From contig NC_046646.1 in NCBI RefSeq assembly GCF_900324485.2, forward strand, positions 18,439,156-18,503,155: a stretch of 64,000 bases of DNA, given 5' to 3'. Below, in pieces: positions 1 to 10,567 of this stretch. Positions within the stretch are counted from its first letter, which is position 1. Every line of letters starts with the position of its first letter. Position numbers and translations under genes: made by a program. The stretch comes from Mastacembelus armatus. Its lineage: Eukaryota > Chordata > Actinopteri > Synbranchiformes > Mastacembelidae. The notes below the pieces were generated by a model, which had not been told where the DNA came from, ran no database searches, and worked only from the letters and a program-made list of their open reading frames with translations.

Positions 1-475
1 AAAACTTTATTCAATGAAGTAAACCATGTAGTGCTGAGAGTCTTTAATGAATGTCGTCCATAGTACAACTTCCACTGTAAACATAAAGTCACTAGAGGGC
101 AGACAGTCATTATGATTTCATTCTCTAATGTAAGTATGTTCTTCTTTTTTCTCACTTGTTTTCTTAGATTCTCAAACCTTTGAGCTGAGACGTATCTGCT
201 GCTGTGATGAATTTAGTATATGAGTAGAAATAAAGCATAAATGACATAAATTAGAGACCTTTAATGCATGAAGACTTTAGCCCGCTGCTATAGCTCTTTT
301 TGCATTATATCCATTCCATTTAGAAATATTAAAAGTGAACTAAAGCCACAGAAATGCAAACAAAAAAGGTTTTTAAAAAAAGCAACAGCTCTGCCAATTA
401 TAGTTTTGTATGAGTAGAGCCAGGGCTCTGGGTTTCCTAAAATGAAAGCTTCTGCCCTTACCTTTACACAAATAT

Positions 476-2991
476 TTAAGGTCTACATTTTTGTTTATGT
501 TGATCTTGGCCAATTTGATTTTTTCTTACCAGTGCCAGGGCTCTGTTTTTGATCTCTTTAGTTTTCAAAGAGTATACCATAGGATTGATGCACGGTGGGA
601 TGCAAGAGGCCAGAGACAGGCTCAGCACACGCTGGTCTGGGTCAATGAGTCGCAGATAAAACCCAATAGTAAAAATTGTAATGACTGGAATGTAAAATAC
701 AGCAACAAGGATCAGATGCTCAGCACAAGTGGCCAAAGCTTTCACTCGATTGTCGATTGACTTCATTCTGAACACAGTCACCAGAATGCTGACATAAGAC
801 AGAAATATAAAAGCAAAAGGTCCTACAAGGTTCAGGAAAGTAAGCAAAGAGGCCACAGACCACTGCATTGTGTAATCATTACAGGCAAGTCTAAATACAG
901 GTGCATAGTCACAGAAATAACTGAAAACGTTGAGAGAATTGCAAAAGGACAGTCGAGTCATTATACCTACTGCAAATCCAATGACTCCCAGAGTCAAACA
1001 CCAAGTCAGGCAGACAATGTAAGATATGCTCCGCAGTGTGTTGATTGAGTTCTGACGCAGAGGGAAACATATTGCAATCAACCTGTCATAGGCAAGTATA
1101 GCTAGTGCAAATGACTCCAAAGTACCAAACGCATAGTAAACGTACATTTGGACCAAACATAAGTTGAATGGAACAAAGTTATTCTTGATGAGGAATATTT
1201 TTATCATGCTGGGAATAATGCATGTGTTTAGAATTAAATCAGTTACTGCAAGATTGACCACAGCCAAAAATGTTGGAGTGTGTAAACAATGATTAATGGC
1301 AACTATGTAGATCACCACAGTATTCAACAGCACTGTAAGCCAGAGATGGGGACTCGAGTCTGCGTCTTCGACTCAAGACCCACTTAAGGCGCACACACAG
1401 TAACTTAGGACTTTTTCTGAACCTCGTCCTCAAAAGACTTGAAACTCGACTTTGACCTGATGTTTGGGACTTGTGAACAATGTTTATTTGTTTGTTTGTA
1501 ACACATCGATATAAATTTCAGACAAGCAGTGTGCTGACTATTTCCTCATGGTAAGTAAGTGGCACCAAAGGCGTTGTGGTGCTGCCCTCTGTTGGTAGGG
1601 AGCACAACCCATTGCTGGTGCGTCTTGCCACAGGTGACAGTAAACTGCAGTAAATTGAATTAGTGTGGTGAACATGGCAAACGTGCGGTCCTATTTGTTA
1701 TCAAAGTTGATACACAGCCTAAACAAACAAAAGACAACATGCAATCTGAGCAGTAAAAAATAAAAGATGCTTGATCGAGCATGTCTAATTTTATCAGGCA
1801 CTTCAAAATATCCTCGACAGGTGAGCCAGTCGACATCAGCTCTTTAACCTGAGCTTGTTACTATCCATAGGTGACTTTAGTCTATTTTTAGTTTAGTTTA
1901 CATATTACATGGTCCATTTCTGCAGACTTGGCTGGAGTAGGTTACTGACTATTAGCCTACAATGATTTTTAAAGTGGCCATTTAGTTTGTCCATAGATTA
2001 ACGTGGGACTACTTTGCCACTCAATATAGCCTACTGGTTTGGACAACCTCAAGCAGCTCCACCACATTACTGATGATAGCCCATCAACAGTGGCCTACAT
2101 GAATGGATAGTCTATTGAAATATTGTAAAAACAAACCTGAGACCCATTTGAAATTTCTTTTCTCCCTCACAAATGGACATATGTTTTTTTTGTACAAGAA
2201 AACAGACATGTGCAGGTGAGAGACAAGGATGGAGAGGGAGAGGACAAAGACACAGCACAAGACCTGGAAGAACCAGGTGTATCACCACCCAGAGACGAAC
2301 ATGTACGAAACATGAGTAAGTTGATAAATTCATGTTTTACTTAGTTTGGACTGTTCTGGTCATTGTGACTTAATCCTGTCATTTTACATTAACAAACATT
2401 TAGGAATGGTCCTTTCTAAATCAATCTGTTTTAATTTGTTGTTTCAAAATCTGTGATTGTTCACACTTCACCATTATTTAGAATAGTAAGAAACATATAA
2501 GCCACAGAAATGACAGATTGAACAGGTGGTTGAATGACAGTGCAGTTTGTCCATATGGGTAGATGGTGAAGGACCCATGAACAAATTTCATCCACTCATC
2601 ATCCTAGATCCTTGTTCAATCAGATTTTTTTTTTTTTTTTTTACATGAATTTAATATAACAGGCCTTTATACTTGGTAGCCTAATCTCTCATCATTGTCA
2701 TCTACTGAGGGGCTGAGCCCCCTAAACATGGAATCCTAGAATCACCCCTGTTTACTAGCTTTGTGGAGCTTTGCAGTCTGCAACAAGTATTGTTCATTGC
2801 TACCATGTGACTTGAGACTTGACTCGTACATCCAACAAATGACTTATGAGCATCTCTACTGCAAACAATGAGACAAATGCCAGAAAGATGAAGTAGATAG
2901 CGATGTGGGGAAATGTCTCAAATCTGATTATATAGCAGCTTGGATGTTGGATGATGACAGAGTCATTGAGAACAGGCCTGAGAAAAGCCAA
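476..2991 (-). pseudogene. Odorant receptor pseudogene split by a hAT transposon
   Basis: On the minus strand, 2991-2859 encodes an OR N-terminus (AFLRPVLNDSVII onward, reaching TM1) and 1340-476 encodes the rest from TM1 to the C-terminus. Between them sits the 1518-bp hAT element, so the reading frame is broken inside TM1. The body keeps typical OR marks: LHTP after TM1, LAYDRLIAIC at the end of TM3 and NPMVYSLKTKEI in TM7. The codon that aligns with the ATG of the intact copy at 12019 is TTG here, with an in-frame TAA just upstream. A length change in a T run near 520 also gives a C-terminal tail different from the intact copy. I infer a non-functional host gene copy that would have acted as an olfactory GPCR. 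Confidence 0.85.
1341..2858. mobile_element. hAT-type DNA transposon, probably non-autonomous
   Basis: Comparison with the empty site in units 2 and 3 defines the insertion exactly. The left end reads CAGAGATGGGGACTCGAG and the right end ATGAGCATCTCTA, a degenerate inverted pair (GAGATG against CATCTC). The flanks carry an imperfect 8-bp target duplication, CTGTAAGC at 1333-1340 and CTGCAAAC at 2859-2866. An 8-bp duplication and CAG-type ends are known for hAT elements. No transposase-length reading frame remains. The stretch near 1775-1815 could be a relic of a BED-finger region, but this is weak. The element splits an OR gene copy. Confidence 0.8.
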
Positions 2992-3696
2992 AATGCCACA
3001 GACTGTGTTTTAGAGAACAACCTCTGTGTAAAGGTTCTGCAGCCTGTCAAAAAAAAAAAAAGGGAATCATATCACATTATAGGATCCCTGAAAGGTGCAT
3101 GTGCATTATAATGACATTATGATTACTTTTAAACAGATTGTACTACAGTGGGAAGATATACTTTCCTCATTGATCTCCTGAGATAAACCTTCTCACTGAC
3201 AGCACCCAACATGAAAGTTTTTAATGTTGTTAATTTGATCCACAAGAAACAGGCTGTAGTTAATCTGGAATGCACTCAAAACAAACATCTAATTATTCTT
3301 TTGTAGGATCATTTAATGAGTTTGATGATGTCACTAGTCCTCCTATCTTAATGCTGAAGTACTGTGCATGTAATCTGATCATAATAATACAGAATAAAAT
3401 AAATTCATGACAGGTTATACTTGCTATGGCAAGTAAGACTCTACAATATGAAAGCAGTTTTGAATCAGTATAGACTTTGTTGGTTATTAATTTTTAAATC
3501 ATTTATTTTGCTTTATATTTTCTGACATTTGGTTTAAGTTTTGCAGTTTTTGCATTGTCCAATTACAGAGCATTTCATTCTGTTTCTGTCGACTGCATCG
3601 ACATCAGACACATTAAAAAAAAAAACAATATGTAACTGATGATCATGTGACACAGTGACCTCTATTTCTACTGTCTCACAATGACAGAGGATACAA
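2859..3696. promoter_or_regulatory. Shared 5' flank of a divergent OR pair, unit 1
   Basis: This AT-rich region lies between the 5' ends of the minus-strand OR copy (to 2991) and the plus-strand OR (from 3850). It is conserved almost perfectly in unit 2 (7322-8027) and partly in unit 3 (12020-12345). It contains a conserved block near 3307-3345 with TTTAATGAG and GATGATGTCAC, also found at about 7638 and 12321. I infer that it holds the promoters of both receptors. No activity can be shown from sequence. Confidence 0.45.
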
Positions 3697-3703
3697 TATA
3701 AAT
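3697..3703 (+). promoter_or_regulatory. Probable TATA box of plus-strand OR, unit 1
   Basis: TATAAAT lies just upstream of a short 5' untranslated exon that ends at a GT donor (3762). The intron 3762-3834 (73 bp, gtgagt...ttacag) then joins it to the coding exon. A noncoding 5' exon followed by an intronless coding region is the usual OR layout. The match in unit 2 is at about 8027. Confidence 0.5.
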
Positions 3704-3849
3704 GGCAGGTCTGTCGCAGTACAACTCACTTCAGGAAACTGCACACTTGTTACTGTCTGAGGTGAGTTTGGTTACAGCAGTTCCCATCAGTCAGCTGTGT
3801 CATCTTTTATTATATATTTTTCTCTATATTACAGTTTGTGAAAGAAAAA

Positions 3850-4845
3850 ATGGCCCCAGACAAGAAAGCTGCTACCATATCTAATGTCACATTTGTTCGT
3901 CCTGCAAAATTTTATCTCAGTGGATTTTCCAACATCCCTCATGTTACATATTTTTATATCTTCCTGTGTTTTGTCTATATCATGACTGTTGTTGGGAATG
4001 TTCTCCTTCTCTCAGTGATTTTCCTGGTCAAGACTCTTCATACTCCTAAATACATGATTGTGTTCAACCTGGCTTTGACAGATTTGTGTGGGAGCACTGC
4101 TCTCATCCCAAAAGTCTTAGACACATTTTTGTTTGACAACAGATACATTGTCTATGAGGCTTGTTTAAGTTATATGTTCTTTGTTTTATTCTTTGTAAGT
4201 GTGCAGTCATGGACACTTGTCACTATGGCATATGACAGATTTATAGCAATTTGCTTCCCTTTAAGGTACCATAGTATTGTGACTAAACCAGCTATTGCTG
4301 CAATGCTGCTGTTAGTGTGGGTAGTTTCTTTGAGTATAATGTCATGCTTGGTTGGGCTACTTGATCGTCTCTCCTTCTGTGGATCTTTGGTGATACAAAG
4401 CTTTTACTGTGATCATGGACCAACATATCAGCTGGCCTGTAATGACACATCTTTAAATTACACGATGGCATTAGTTTGCATTGCAGCAGTCATGTGTTTT
4501 CCTCCTATATTAATAGTACTGACATATGTTTGCATTGCCATAGCACTGAGCAGGATTGCATCAGGGACAGAAAGAGTCAAAGCATTGAAAACTTGTACTT
4601 CTCACCTGATTCTTGTGGCTATTTTTTACTTACCACTTTTGGGCACCTATATAGCTGTACTGAGCTCCTATATTCATCCTAATGCCAGAATCATAAACTC
4701 TATTTTAACACACACCATACCAGCTTTGTTAAATCCTATTTTATACTCTTTAAAGACAGAAGAAATGCTGAACTCTATCAGGAAACTTTGTAAAAGCAAT
4801 AGGCTGAGCAACATGACCTTGTCAAACAAGATGACCTGTTTATAA
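3850..4845 (+). CDS. Odorant receptor (class A GPCR), intact, unit 1 plus-strand copy
   Basis: This is a single-exon 331-residue seven-transmembrane receptor, expected in the cilia of olfactory neurons and coupled to a Golf-type G protein. It has an N-glycosylation sequon NVT at 12-14, GN in TM1 (49-50), LHTPKYM after TM1 (63-69), a conserved Cys at 105, MAYDRFIAIC at 126-135, a TM6 segment KALKTCTSHLILVAIFY, and a TM7 PALLNPILYSLKT motif. I start at the ATG at 3850 (MAPDKK), because the open frame before it begins at a GTG and lies only 15 bases after the splice acceptor at 3834. The gene is divergently paired with the damaged OR at 476-2991. It differs from the copy at 8180 at residues 114 (F here, V there) and 116 (V here, G there). 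The ligand and exact OR family cannot be told from the sequence; it looks like a fish delta-type OR. Confidence 0.93.
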   Translation: MAPDKKAATISNVTFVRPAKFYLSGFSNIPHVTYFYIFLCFVYIMTVVGNVLLLSVIFLVKTLHTPKYMIVFNLALTDLCGSTALIPKVLDTFLFDNRYIVYEACLSYMFFVLFFVSVQSWTLVTMAYDRFIAICFPLRYHSIVTKPAIAAMLLLVWVVSLSIMSCLVGLLDRLSFCGSLVIQSFYCDHGPTYQLACNDTSLNYTMALVCIAAVMCFPPILIVLTYVCIAIALSRIASGTERVKALKTCTSHLILVAIFYLPLLGTYIAVLSSYIHPNARIINSILTHTIPALLNPILYSLKTEEMLNSIRKLCKSNRLSNMTLSNKMTCL

Positions 4846-5240
4846 GTGTTGTACTGACAGATCAAATAGTGTTATTTATTTTTTATTTTTTTATGATTCT
4901 ACTTACTTTTACTTACTACGTTCAACTTTTTAGTAGCAAGTCCTGGAGTTTTATTTTAAATTGTATTATTTATGTAGTGTGGTAATATTTATTGTAGTTT
5001 GCTGTTGCAGTAGCTATATAATGATCTTTTTTGCAAAATGAAATCAGAGCAATTAATATGTTCTGACCGTACACTGCTTAAGGTTCAAATTTTGCAAAAA
5101 GACACCATCATCTTTAATTGGTGTTTCTCATGAATTCATGGAGATCATGTTCTCCTTATTCAAAGTACATATTTATGAACAAATACATTTATATTTGGTT
5201 TTAGACAAAGGACAAACTCTTTTTGTAATATCTGATTTTG

Positions 5241-5321
5241 GTTAGTGCTGTCGCCTCACAACAAGAAGGTTTTGTGTTTGAATCCCGGAACATTTCTGTG
5301 TAATGTTTGCATGTTCCTGTC
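5241..5321 (+). repeat. tRNA-like SINE fragment in OR unit 1
   Basis: The stretch reads GTTAGTGCTGTCGCCTCACA and continues to a B-box-like TTTGAATCCC, then TTTGCATGTTCC. I remember this as a very common interspersed fish repeat derived from a tRNA-like sequence. It does not fold as a functional tRNA. An identical copy lies in unit 2, so it predates the duplication. Confidence 0.5.
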
Positions 5322-6210
5322 ATTTTTGTGTGTCAGGTTTTTCAAGATAAAGGGCTCAAATGCAGACACAGACCAGGCAAAGTGAGAATGTGCATGATTT
5401 ATTAACAAAGGTGAAGGCAACTAACAAAAACTAGAGCACTGAGCTATTGTCCAAATTGGGAATATCCTCACAATCTTTCTAAACACCAAACTGGAAACAA
5501 GGTGGTAAATACATATGTTGGAAGTGTATTTCCCATGGAGGATTAATAAAGTTATGATTATACTGTTTATCCATCATGAATGTGGTTCTCAAAACCTGTA
5601 AATCATCCAAAAATACATTAAGAGTAAAAATTACAATATTTGACTGAAATGTAATAAATAGGAAGTAGCAGAAATTTGTATCGATACGTCAAAACACTGG
5701 ACTTTAGTACAACACGAGTAAATGTACTTAGTTTCTACCGTCTTGTCCTTTGAAATCGGCCTTTGAAGCTGAAGGTGAAACATGGAATTAGCTGCAGTTC
5801 TAGTAGGCTTGCACCATCTAGTGGCTTGTAGTGGTGCTATTCTGGATTACAAACAAGCAGAAACAGGTTTCTGTTTGTGATAGAAACTACACCCACTGAG
5901 CACTTTTTGAGGTAAACTTTAATAATTAATACTTCATTGCTGGGTGCCAAAAATCAACTCTATTTGTATATTCTTATCAAATTAAATGAAACAATTTGAA
6001 ATTCACAGGTAGGCAACTATTCTGGAGCTCTGTAGGTTTCTTGGAAGTGCCTTTGATTCTCAGTATTTCAAATATCAGTAATTATCAGTTATTGCATTGT
6101 TTCATGGAGTTCATATTTGGGCAGATGCACAAAGCATATATATGAAATAGGTATGTTAATTTGACATACTGTCTCTTTTGGCCATTGACAAAACATCTTC
6201 AGATCCGTAA

Positions 6211-6234
6211 TTGAATAAAGAAAACTTTATTCAA
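6211..6234. terminator. Inverted repeat with AATAAA on both strands, between convergent ORs
   Basis: TTGAATAAAG, a 4-base AAAA loop and CTTTATTCAA form a perfect 10-bp inverted repeat. Each arm presents a poly(A) signal AATAAA, one per strand. It lies about 155 bp past the stop of the minus-strand OR copy and 1.4 kb past the plus-strand OR stop. It probably serves 3' end formation at least for the minus-strand receptors. The window begins inside the unit 1 version (right arm at 5-14). Confidence 0.5.
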
Positions 6235-6388
6235 TGAAGTAAACCATGTAGTGCTGAGAGTCTTTAATGAATGTCATCCATAGTACAACTTCCACTGTAA
6301 ACATAAAGTCACTAGAGGGCAGACTGTCATTATTTCATTCTCTAATATAAGCATGTTCTTCTTTTTTCTCACTTGTTTTCTTAGATTC

Positions 6389-7321
6389 TCAAACCTTTGA
6401 GCTGAGACGTATCTGCTGCTGTGATGAATTTAACATAGGATTGATGCACGGTGGGATGCAAGAGGCCAGAGACAGGCTCGGCACACGCTGGTCTGGGTCA
6501 ATGAGTCGCAGATAAAACCCAATAGTAAAAATTGTAATGACTGGAATGTAAAATACAGCAACAAGGATCAGATGCTCAGCACAAGTGGCCAAAGCTTTCA
6601 CTCGATTGTCGATTGACTTCATTCTGAACACAGTCACCAGAATGCTGACATAAGACAGAAATATAAAAGCAAAAGGTCCTACAAGGTTCAGGAAAGTAAG
6701 CAAAGAGGCCACAGACCACTGCATTGTGTAATCATTACAGGCAAGTCTAAATACAGGTGCATAGTCACAGAAATAACTGAAAACGTTGAGAGAATTGCAA
6801 AAGGACAGTCGAGTCATTATACCTACTGCAAATCCAATGACTCCCAGAGTCAAACACCAAGTCAGGCAGACAATGTAAGACATGCTCCGCAGTGTGTTGA
6901 TTGAGTTCTGACGCAGAGGGAAACATATTGCAATCAACCTGTCATAGGCAAGTATAGCTAGTGCAAATGACTCCAAAGTACCAAACGCATAGTAAACGTA
7001 TATTTGGACCAAACATAAGTTGAATGGAACAAAGTTGTCCTTGATGAGGAATATTTTTATCATGCTGGGAATAATGCATGTGTTTAGAATTAAATCAGTT
7101 ACTGCAAGATTGACCACAGCCAAAAATTTTGGAGTGTGTAAACAATGATTAACGGTAATTACGTAAATCACCACAGCATTCAACAGCACTGTAAGCACAT
7201 AGACAAATGCTAAAAAGATGAAGCAGACAGTGATGTGGGGAAATGTCTGAAATCCAATGATATAGAAGCCTGGAGAATGAATGATGACAGAGTCATTGAG
7301 AACAGGCCTGAGAAAAGCCAA
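6389..7321 (-). pseudogene. Odorant receptor pseudogene, C-terminally truncated, unit 2
   Basis: The frame encodes 310 codons of the same receptor as 11048-12019, including LHTPKFL, LAYDRLIAIC and the TM6 region. It departs after CINPM in TM7. There the roughly 360-bp deletion fuses the frame to 3' flank, giving an unrelated tail (LNSSQQQIRLSSKV). The YSLKTKEIKNRAL segment that follows TM7 in the intact copy is gone. The codon aligned with the intact ATG is TTG (7321-7319), with a TAA just upstream and no nearby in-frame ATG. I infer a dead copy. Translation from a non-ATG codon cannot be excluded but would still give a receptor with an incomplete TM7. Confidence 0.8.
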
Positions 7322-8179
7322 AATGCCACAGACTGTGTTTTAGAGAACAACCTCTGTGTAAAGGTTCTGCAGCCTGTTAAAAAAAAAAAAAAGGGAATCA
7401 TATCACATTATAGGATCCCTGAAAGGTGCATGTGCATTATAATGACATTATAATTACATTTAAACAGATTGTACTACAGTGGGAAGATATACTTTCCTCA
7501 TTGATCTCCTGAGATAAACCTTCTCACTGACAGTGCCCAACATGAAAGTTTTTAATGTTGTTAATTTGATCCACAAGAAACAGGCTGTAGTTAATCTGGA
7601 ATGCACTCAAAACAAACATCTAATTATTCTTTTGTAGGATCATTTAATGAGTTTGATGATGTCACTAGTCCTCCTATCTTAATGCTGAAGTACTGTGCAT
7701 GTAATCTGATCATAATAATATAGAATAAAATAAATTCATGACAGGTTATACTTGCTATGGCAAGTAAGACTCTACAATATGAAGGCAGTTTTGAATCAGT
7801 GTAGACTTTGTTGTTTATTAATTTTTAAATCATTTATTTTGCTTTATATTTTCTGACATTTGGTTTAAGTTTTGCAGTTTTTGCATTGTCCAATTACAGA
7901 GCATTTCATTCTGTTTCTGTCGACTGCATCGACATCAGACACATTAAAAAAAAAACAATATGTAACTGATGATCATGTGACACAGTGACCTCTATTTCTA
8001 CTGTCTCACAATGACAGAGGATACAATATAAATGGCAGGTCTGTCGCAGTACAACTCACTTCAGGAAACTGCACACTTGTTACTGTCTGAGGTGAATTTG
8101 GTTACAGCAGTTCCCATCAGTCAGCTGTGTCATCTTTTATTATATATTTTTCTCTATATTACAGTTTGTGAAAGAAATA

Positions 8180-9175
8180 ATGGCCCCAGACAAGAAAGCT
8201 GCTACCATATCTAATGTCACATTTGTTCGTCCTGCAAAATTTTATCTCAGTGGATTTTCCAACATCCCTCATGTTACATATTTTTATATCTTCCTGTGTT
8301 TTGTCTATATCATGACTGTTGTTGGGAATGTTCTCCTTCTCTCAGTGATTTTCCTGGTCAAGACTCTTCATACTCCTAAATACATGATTGTGTTCAACCT
8401 GGCTTTGACAGATTTGTGTGGGAGCACTGCTCTCATCCCAAAAGTCTTAGACACATTTTTGTTTGACAACAGATACATTGTCTATGAGGCTTGTTTAAGT
8501 TATATGTTCTTTGTTTTAGTCTTTGGAAGTGTGCAGTCATGGACACTTGTCACTATGGCATATGACAGATTTATAGCAATTTGCTTCCCTTTAAGGTACC
8601 ATAGTATTGTGACTAAACCAGCTATTGCTGCAATGCTGCTGTTAGTGTGGGTAGTTTCTTTGAGTATAATGTCATGCTTGGTTGGGCTACTTGATCGTCT
8701 CTCCTTCTGTGGATCTTTGGTGATACAAAGCTTTTACTGTGATCATGGACCAACATATCAGCTGGCCTGTAATGACACATCTTTAAATTACACGATGGCA
8801 TTAGTTTGCATTGCAGCAGTCATGTGTTTTCCTCCTATATTAATAGTACTGACATATGTTTGCATTGCCATAGCACTGAGCAGGATTGCATCAGGGACAG
8901 AAAGAGTCAAAGCATTGAAAACTTGTACTTCTCACCTGATTCTTGTGGCTATTTTTTACTTACCACTTTTGGGCACCTATATAGCTGTACTGAGCTCCTA
9001 TATTCATCCTAATGCCAGAATCATAAACTCTATTTTAACACACACCATACCAGCTTTGTTAAATCCTATTTTATACTCTTTAAAGACAGAAGAAATGCTG
9101 AACTCTATCAGGAAACTTTGTAAAAGCAATAGGCTGAGCAACATGACCTTGTCAAACAAGATGACCTGTTTATAA
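8180..9175 (+). CDS. Odorant receptor (class A GPCR), intact, unit 2 plus-strand copy
   Basis: This 331-residue receptor is identical to the copy at 3850-4845 except V114 and G116 in TM3, just before the MAYDRFIAIC motif. All OR marks are present. I start at the ATG at 8180 (MAPDKK). The 5' untranslated exon and 73-bp intron are conserved, but the donor reads gtgaat instead of gtgagt (+5 G to A at 8096). Splicing of this copy may therefore be weaker; the unspliced leader would add an upstream ATG at 8032 (frame 8032-8214). It is divergently paired with the truncated minus-strand copy 6389-7321. Confidence 0.93.
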   Translation: MAPDKKAATISNVTFVRPAKFYLSGFSNIPHVTYFYIFLCFVYIMTVVGNVLLLSVIFLVKTLHTPKYMIVFNLALTDLCGSTALIPKVLDTFLFDNRYIVYEACLSYMFFVLVFGSVQSWTLVTMAYDRFIAICFPLRYHSIVTKPAIAAMLLLVWVVSLSIMSCLVGLLDRLSFCGSLVIQSFYCDHGPTYQLACNDTSLNYTMALVCIAAVMCFPPILIVLTYVCIAIALSRIASGTERVKALKTCTSHLILVAIFYLPLLGTYIAVLSSYIHPNARIINSILTHTIPALLNPILYSLKTEEMLNSIRKLCKSNRLSNMTLSNKMTCL

Positions 9176-9570
9176 GTGTTGTACTGACAGATCAAATAGT
9201 GTTATTTATTTTTTATTTTTTTATGATTCTACTTACTTTTACTTACTACGTTCAACTTTTTAGTAGCAAGTCCTGGAGTTTTATTTTAAATTGTATTATT
9301 TATGTAGTGTGGTAATATTTATTGTAGTTTGCTGTTGCAGTAGCTATATAATGATCTTTTTTGCAAAATGAAACCAGAGAAATTAATATGTTCAGACCAT
9401 ACACTGCTTAAGGTTCAAATTTTGCAAAAAGACACCATCATCTTTAATTGGTGTTTCTCATGAATTCATGGAGATCATGTTCTCCTTATTCAAAGTAAAT
9501 ATTCATGAACAAATACATTTATATTTGGTTTTAGACGAAGGACAAACTCTTTTTGTAATATCTGATTTTG

Positions 9571-9651
9571 GTTAGTGCTGTCGCCTCACAACAAGAAGGT
9601 TTTGTGTTTGAATCCCGGAACATTTCTGTGTAATGTTTGCATGTTCCTGTC
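9571..9651 (+). repeat. tRNA-like SINE fragment in OR unit 2
   Basis: This is the same fragment as at 5241-5321, carried along by the tandem duplication (offset 4330). Confidence 0.5.
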
Positions 9652-10543
9652 ATTTTTGTGTGTCAGGTTTTTCAAGATAAAGGGCTCAAATGCAGACACA
9701 GACCAGGCAAAGTGAGAATGTGCATGATTTATTAACAAAGGTGAAGGCAACTAACAAAAACTAGAGCACTGAGCTATTGTCCGAATTGGGAATATCCTCA
9801 CAGTCTTTCTAAACACCAAACTGGAAACAAGGTGGTAAATACATATGTTGGAAGTGTATTTCCCATGGAGGATTAATAAAGTTATGATTATACTGTTTAT
9901 CCATCATGAATGTGGTTCTCAAAACCTGTAAATCATCCAAAAATACATTAAGAGTAAAAATTACAATATTTGACTGAAATGTAATAAATAGGAAGTAGCA
10001 GAAATTTGTATCGATACGTCAAAACACTGGACTTTAGTACAACACATGAGTAAATGTACTTAGTTTCTACCGTCTTGTCCTTTGAAATCGGCCTTTGAAG
10101 CTGAAGGTGAAACATGGAATTAGCTGCAGTTCTAGTAGGCTTGCACCATCTAGTGGTTTGTAGTGGTGCTATTCTGGATTACAAACAAGCAGAAACAGGT
10201 TTCTGTTTGTGATAGAAACTACACCCACTGAGCACTTTTTGAGGTAAACTTTAATAATTAATACTTCATTGCTGGGTGCCAAAAATCAACTCTATTTGTA
10301 TATTCTTATCAAATTAAATGAAACAATTTGAAATTCACAGGTAGGCAACTATTCTGGAGCTCTGTAGGTTTCCTGGAAGTGCCTTTTGATTCTCAGTATT
10401 TCAAATATCAGTAATTATCAGTTATTGCATTGTTTCATGGAGTTCATATTTGGGCAGATGCACAAAGCATATATATGAAATAGGTATGTTAATTTGACAT
10501 ACTGTCTCTTTTGGCCATTGACAAAACATCTTCAGATCCGTAA

Positions 10544-10567
10544 TTGAATAAAGAAAACTTTATTCAA
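10544..10567. terminator. Inverted repeat with AATAAA on both strands, unit 2/3 junction
   Basis: This is the same perfect 10-bp inverted repeat with AAAA loop as at 6211-6234. It lies about 480 bp past the stop of the intact minus-strand OR (11048-12019), on the side expected for its poly(A) signal. Confidence 0.5.

Larger units (their letters stand above)
1..6220. repeat. OR tandem unit 1 (enlarged by a hAT insertion)
   Basis: Sequence from base 1 matches bases from 6221 and from 10554 almost base for base. The unit holds a minus-strand OR copy, about 0.85 kb of shared 5' flank, a plus-strand OR and about 1.4 kb of 3' flank. It is about 1.9 kb longer than unit 2. Of that, 1.5 kb is the hAT element at 1341-2858, and about 360 bp is sequence retained here but deleted in unit 2. 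The left edge coincides with the window edge, so earlier copies may lie outside. Confidence 0.9.
6221..10553. repeat. OR tandem unit 2
   Basis: This is a second copy of the two-gene OR unit. The plus-strand OR is offset exactly 4330 bp from its unit 1 partner and differs from it by two amino acids. The noncoding flanks are also nearly identical, which shows a recent duplication or recent gene conversion. About 360 bp present in units 1 and 3 (unit 1 positions about 216-577) is missing here, and the loss removes the end of the minus-strand OR. Confidence 0.9.

Noticed and set aside
3702-3884. 60-codon frame upstream of the plus-strand OR
   Set aside because: It spans the leader exon, the 73-bp intron and the start of the coding exon in another frame. 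It is best read as untranslated leader.
5241-5321. Possible tRNA gene
   Set aside because: A B-box-like GAATCCC is present, but the sequence matches a common SINE-like repeat and does not give a cloverleaf with a paired acceptor stem.
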